Shown in pieces: positions 7,924 to 10,053 of a stretch of 10,053 nt of DNA; position 1 is the stretch's first letter; each line of letters begins with the position of its first letter. This stretch comes from Euperipatoides rowelli (Eukaryota; Onychophora; Udeonychophora; Euonychophora; Peripatopsidae). The position numbers were made by a program, and so were the translations under genes. A model generated the notes under the pieces. The model was given only the letters and a program-made list of their open reading frames with translations, was not told the origin of the DNA and searched no databases. The stretch is taken from assembly GCA_003024985.2 (NCBI GenBank), contig PXIH01S0000476.1; one strand, 5' to 3'.

Positions 7924-9037
7924 GTAAGTGATTTTCTTAATTGCAAAACAACTTTGATACAATTTTTTTGTAAGAAATTCTAAATGATGTGGATTATTTC
8001 TAGACAATTTTTAATTTGACATACAGTATCATTAGATTATCAATTTTAAAAATTTACATTTAATGTAGAATCAACTCTTAATTTATTCAGGTTTAATTAA
8101 GCATTTTTGGAATAGCGTGATTTTAATATTACTAGCATTGTTCTGTTAACTTGTAAATGGAAATTGTTTGAAATAATGTTGGAAGTCATACTGATTATAT
8201 ACTGTAGTTTTGTGTTACTTCATCTTGCACAAACATTGTCATAGTGAAGAATTTGTAATTCATCGTCTTTCTTGCCTTTCATTTTAATAGACAAGCACTT
8301 TTGTTTAACATAAATAATTACTGAACATACGGTATGTTAAATGTTTTTCTGTTTGCTTTCTCTTCCATACTAAATGTTAACTGCCACAATAACATAGCCT
8401 ACCAATATTATACACAGCCCAGTATTGACTTCTGTTCTAACATCATTGGATATACTAGTATTGGAAAAGGTATTCAAATGTTTAATAAAACATAAATAAA
8501 TTGGAAAATATTGACTACAAAACTAGATATGTAAAAATAAAAATTATTTCGCCATACCAAGGGTAGACTTCCAACGATTTAATTTTCATGTATAAAAAGA
8601 TTGTAATTTGTGTTTTTCATTATGTAAAAAAATATGGTAACTGAGGACATAACTATAAAGCATAATTAAAAAATAAAATATTTAAAAGGTCTAATTTATA
8701 GGTAAGTATACAGTGTTTAAGAATAAGATTGAGAAGCATATCTTAATTTTCATCCACCTGTGTTGGGTGAATTTTGATACAAAATGTTCACTGATTCTAT
8801 GTAAAAATTGGAGTTTTTTAATATAGTTGGGTTAAAGGAACTCTTATTAGTTATTGTTGTATTCTTATATTTTTTAAGGGGTGATCTATCGGGATATTCT
8901 GTGAAACTGTAATTTGTCTTTGTATTTTTTTGTTTTTATACCAGTAGAATAAATGTTTTTTCAAGGTTAATATTAGTAGTAGGCTATACATACTGTATAT
9001 TGTGTATTCATATTATTCTCATTAATTCTATTTACAG
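7924..9037 (+). other. Intron D-E (1114 bp)
   Basis: GT-AG intron, phase 0, acceptor TTTACAG with a pyrimidine-rich lead-in from about 9015. It is AT-rich throughout, with no open frame or repeat of note beyond the perfect small palindrome AACATAC-G-GTATGTT at 8324-8338 and several TAC-N-GTA words. Confidence 0.8.
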
Positions 9038-9124
9038 AATGAAGAATATGTAAAAGAAAGTGAAGCCCTGTGCTGTGGAGAATGCAAACCTGTTAAATGC
9101 CTTGTAGATGGGAGAACATATGAG
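9038..9124 (+). CDS. Exon E of VWC-module protein (end of module 2, start of module 3)
   Basis: The exon is 87 bases, 29 whole codons, phase 0 at both ends. Acceptor TTTACAG, donor GAG|GTAATT. The peptide runs N-E-E-Y-V-K-E-S-E-A-L, CC-G-E-C-K-P-V-K-C, L-V-D-G-R-T-Y-E. CC-G-x-C-x-x-V-x-C followed by G-x-x-Y is the most diagnostic stretch in the window for hemocytin, mucin or VWF-type VWC modules. It closes module 2 and opens module 3. By analogy with the C-to-D junction, the next exon, outside the window, should begin with a G-x-x-W motif. It is homologous to exon C: the same intron positions, and the same 16-residue distance from CC to the donor-side Y-E. Confidence 0.9.
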
Positions 9125-10053
9125 GTAATTATAAACAAAAGTTAATGGGATCATGCCTTTCCTTAGATAATTCGAAATGTAATACATATGGAAGATTGCT
9201 TAGTTTCATTTGCTTAAAAGAAGTTTCATGTCTGACTCACCTCTTATTTGTCCTTAATATACTGTATGTTTTCACGTCAAATCAAAATATTTCTAAAATA
9301 TTGGAATTTTAAATTTGCTGTTCGTTTAAAATATTTTTCATTTTTGCCCTCCAGAGGGCAACACATGAGCAATCATTCTCTTTTTCGCCTGTAAAATACA
9401 GTTTACTTCCAGTTAATTATTTCACAAAAGCAGCGATCTTAGATGAAATAAAATAATTGTTTTAAATATTTACTCTCATTTTTAAATTCAGAAAGCATTT
9501 TGCACCTGCGTTTTGACTATTTACTGTAATTATTCTACTTGAAATCTTTTACATTTTGTTCCTTGTTTAAACACAAGTGTGTTTTATGGCACCCCTACCC
9601 TCTTCTTCTCTAAAATATATTTTAATCTAGCTATTTTTCAAATTTGGTGATCACATTATGTTGATATAAATGTATAGGAGTTTGGGATACGGTATTCTTT
9701 GAGGGAGGAGAGAAAGGGTATAATAATTATACTGTATCTAACTTGTTCAATTTATAGTTTTAATTAAAGTAGCACTGTATTTTTTTTTTTTTTAGTATAT
9801 ACTGTATTTTAAATACTTTTGTAAAAAGTTTATGAAACTATTTATTTTCAAACCCGTTCGGTTGGGAATTAATTTTGGGGATTTTTCAAATGATTCTGAA
9901 ATTTTGATTTTAAGGTCGTCTAATAAATATATTCTAAAACATTTAGGAATCAACTTAAACATTTTTAAAATTGAAATTTAATGCAGATTTTAAAAATCAA
10001 AACAAAAAAATTCTAGCTCAAATGAGAGACACACAATAGGGCTATATGTGCCA
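9125..10053 (+). other. Start of next intron (at least 929 bp), no exon found
   Basis: It begins at the donor of exon E and runs off the window. It contains the small palindrome TGCCCTC-CA-GAGGGCA (9345-9360), a 14-base T run (9780-9793) and five TAC-N-GTA words. No stretch between plausible splice sites encodes the G-x-x-W motif expected for the next exon, so the gene resumes beyond the right edge. Confidence 0.75.

Larger units (their letters stand above)
2787..9124 (+). other. Partial gene model: VWC-module extracellular protein (hemocytin / mucin / VWF-like), exons A-E
   Basis: The spliced model joins 2787-2881, 3944-4051, 5840-5923, 7801-7923 and 9038-9124 and gives 165 residues with no stop. 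The combined peptide holds one complete VWC-like module (exons A-C), a second one (end of C, D, E) and the start of a third. Module 2 has the order C, G-x-x-W-K, D-P-C-K-L-F-E-C, N-C, C, CC-G-E-C, which is the pattern of VWC modules in hemocytin, gel-forming mucins and von Willebrand factor, where such modules sit in secreted adhesive or clotting proteins. That pattern is known for the family. The assignment to hemocytin rather than another VWC protein (SCO-spondin, chordin/kielin type) is inference. No VWD, C8, TIL, FA58C or CTCK sequence lies in the window to settle it. Both gene ends are outside the window. Confidence 0.8.

Noticed and set aside
9345-9360. Palindrome TGCCCTC-CA-GAGGGCA as a regulatory (insulator-like) site
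   Set aside because: A single short palindrome with no supporting context; no binding factor can be named for this organism.
9491-9540. Possible next exon with F-C-T-C-V-L after an AG
   Set aside because: It lacks the expected G-x-x-W start and has no good donor before the stop.

Overview
This is a 10 kb piece of an AT-rich (roughly 70% A+T by eye) animal genome. Five short exons on the + strand, separated by introns of about 1.1 to 1.9 kb with GT-AG borders, carry part of a cysteine-rich, extracellular, von Willebrand factor type C (VWC)-like protein. The exon peptides join without a frame break and carry the signature of VWC modules of the kind found in arthropod hemocytin/hemolectin, gel-forming mucins and von Willebrand factor: G-x-x-W-K, then paired cysteines, then a CC pair followed by x-x-C or C-x-V-x-C, then D-G-x-x-Y. 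An invertebrate, perhaps an arthropod, is the best guess. The species and the exact family member cannot be settled from about 165 residues.

Layout: 1-2786 is non-coding (an upstream intron). It holds a diverged tandem pair of pyrimidine-rich blocks at 44-290, a possible decayed helicase-like ORF at 901-1119 and a 16-bp hairpin at 2527-2561. Exon A (2787-2881) contributes the first cysteine of module 1, exons B (3944-4051) and C (5840-5923) the rest of it. Exons D (7801-7923) and E (9038-9124) form module 2 and open module 3, which must continue to the right of the window. The last 929 bases are intron.

The gene shows a two-exon repeat. Exons B and D both begin with [V/I]-G-x-x-W-K. Exons C and E both carry the CC pair, and both end in Y-E exactly 16 residues after it. 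All internal introns are phase 0. This suggests that a two-exon unit was duplicated in tandem.

The introns contain remnants of mobile or fold-back DNA. There is a palindrome-rich, CpG-bearing block at 3640-3900 next to the longest non-exonic ORF (minus strand, 3253-3642), a possible hAT-like remnant at 4398-4985, and a repeat-like inverted segment at 6439-6530. The odd heptamer palindrome TAC-N-GTA recurs about 24 times across the window. I see no RNA gene, CRISPR array, promoter, polyadenylation site or gene end that I can defend, and no clearly new multi-gene system.
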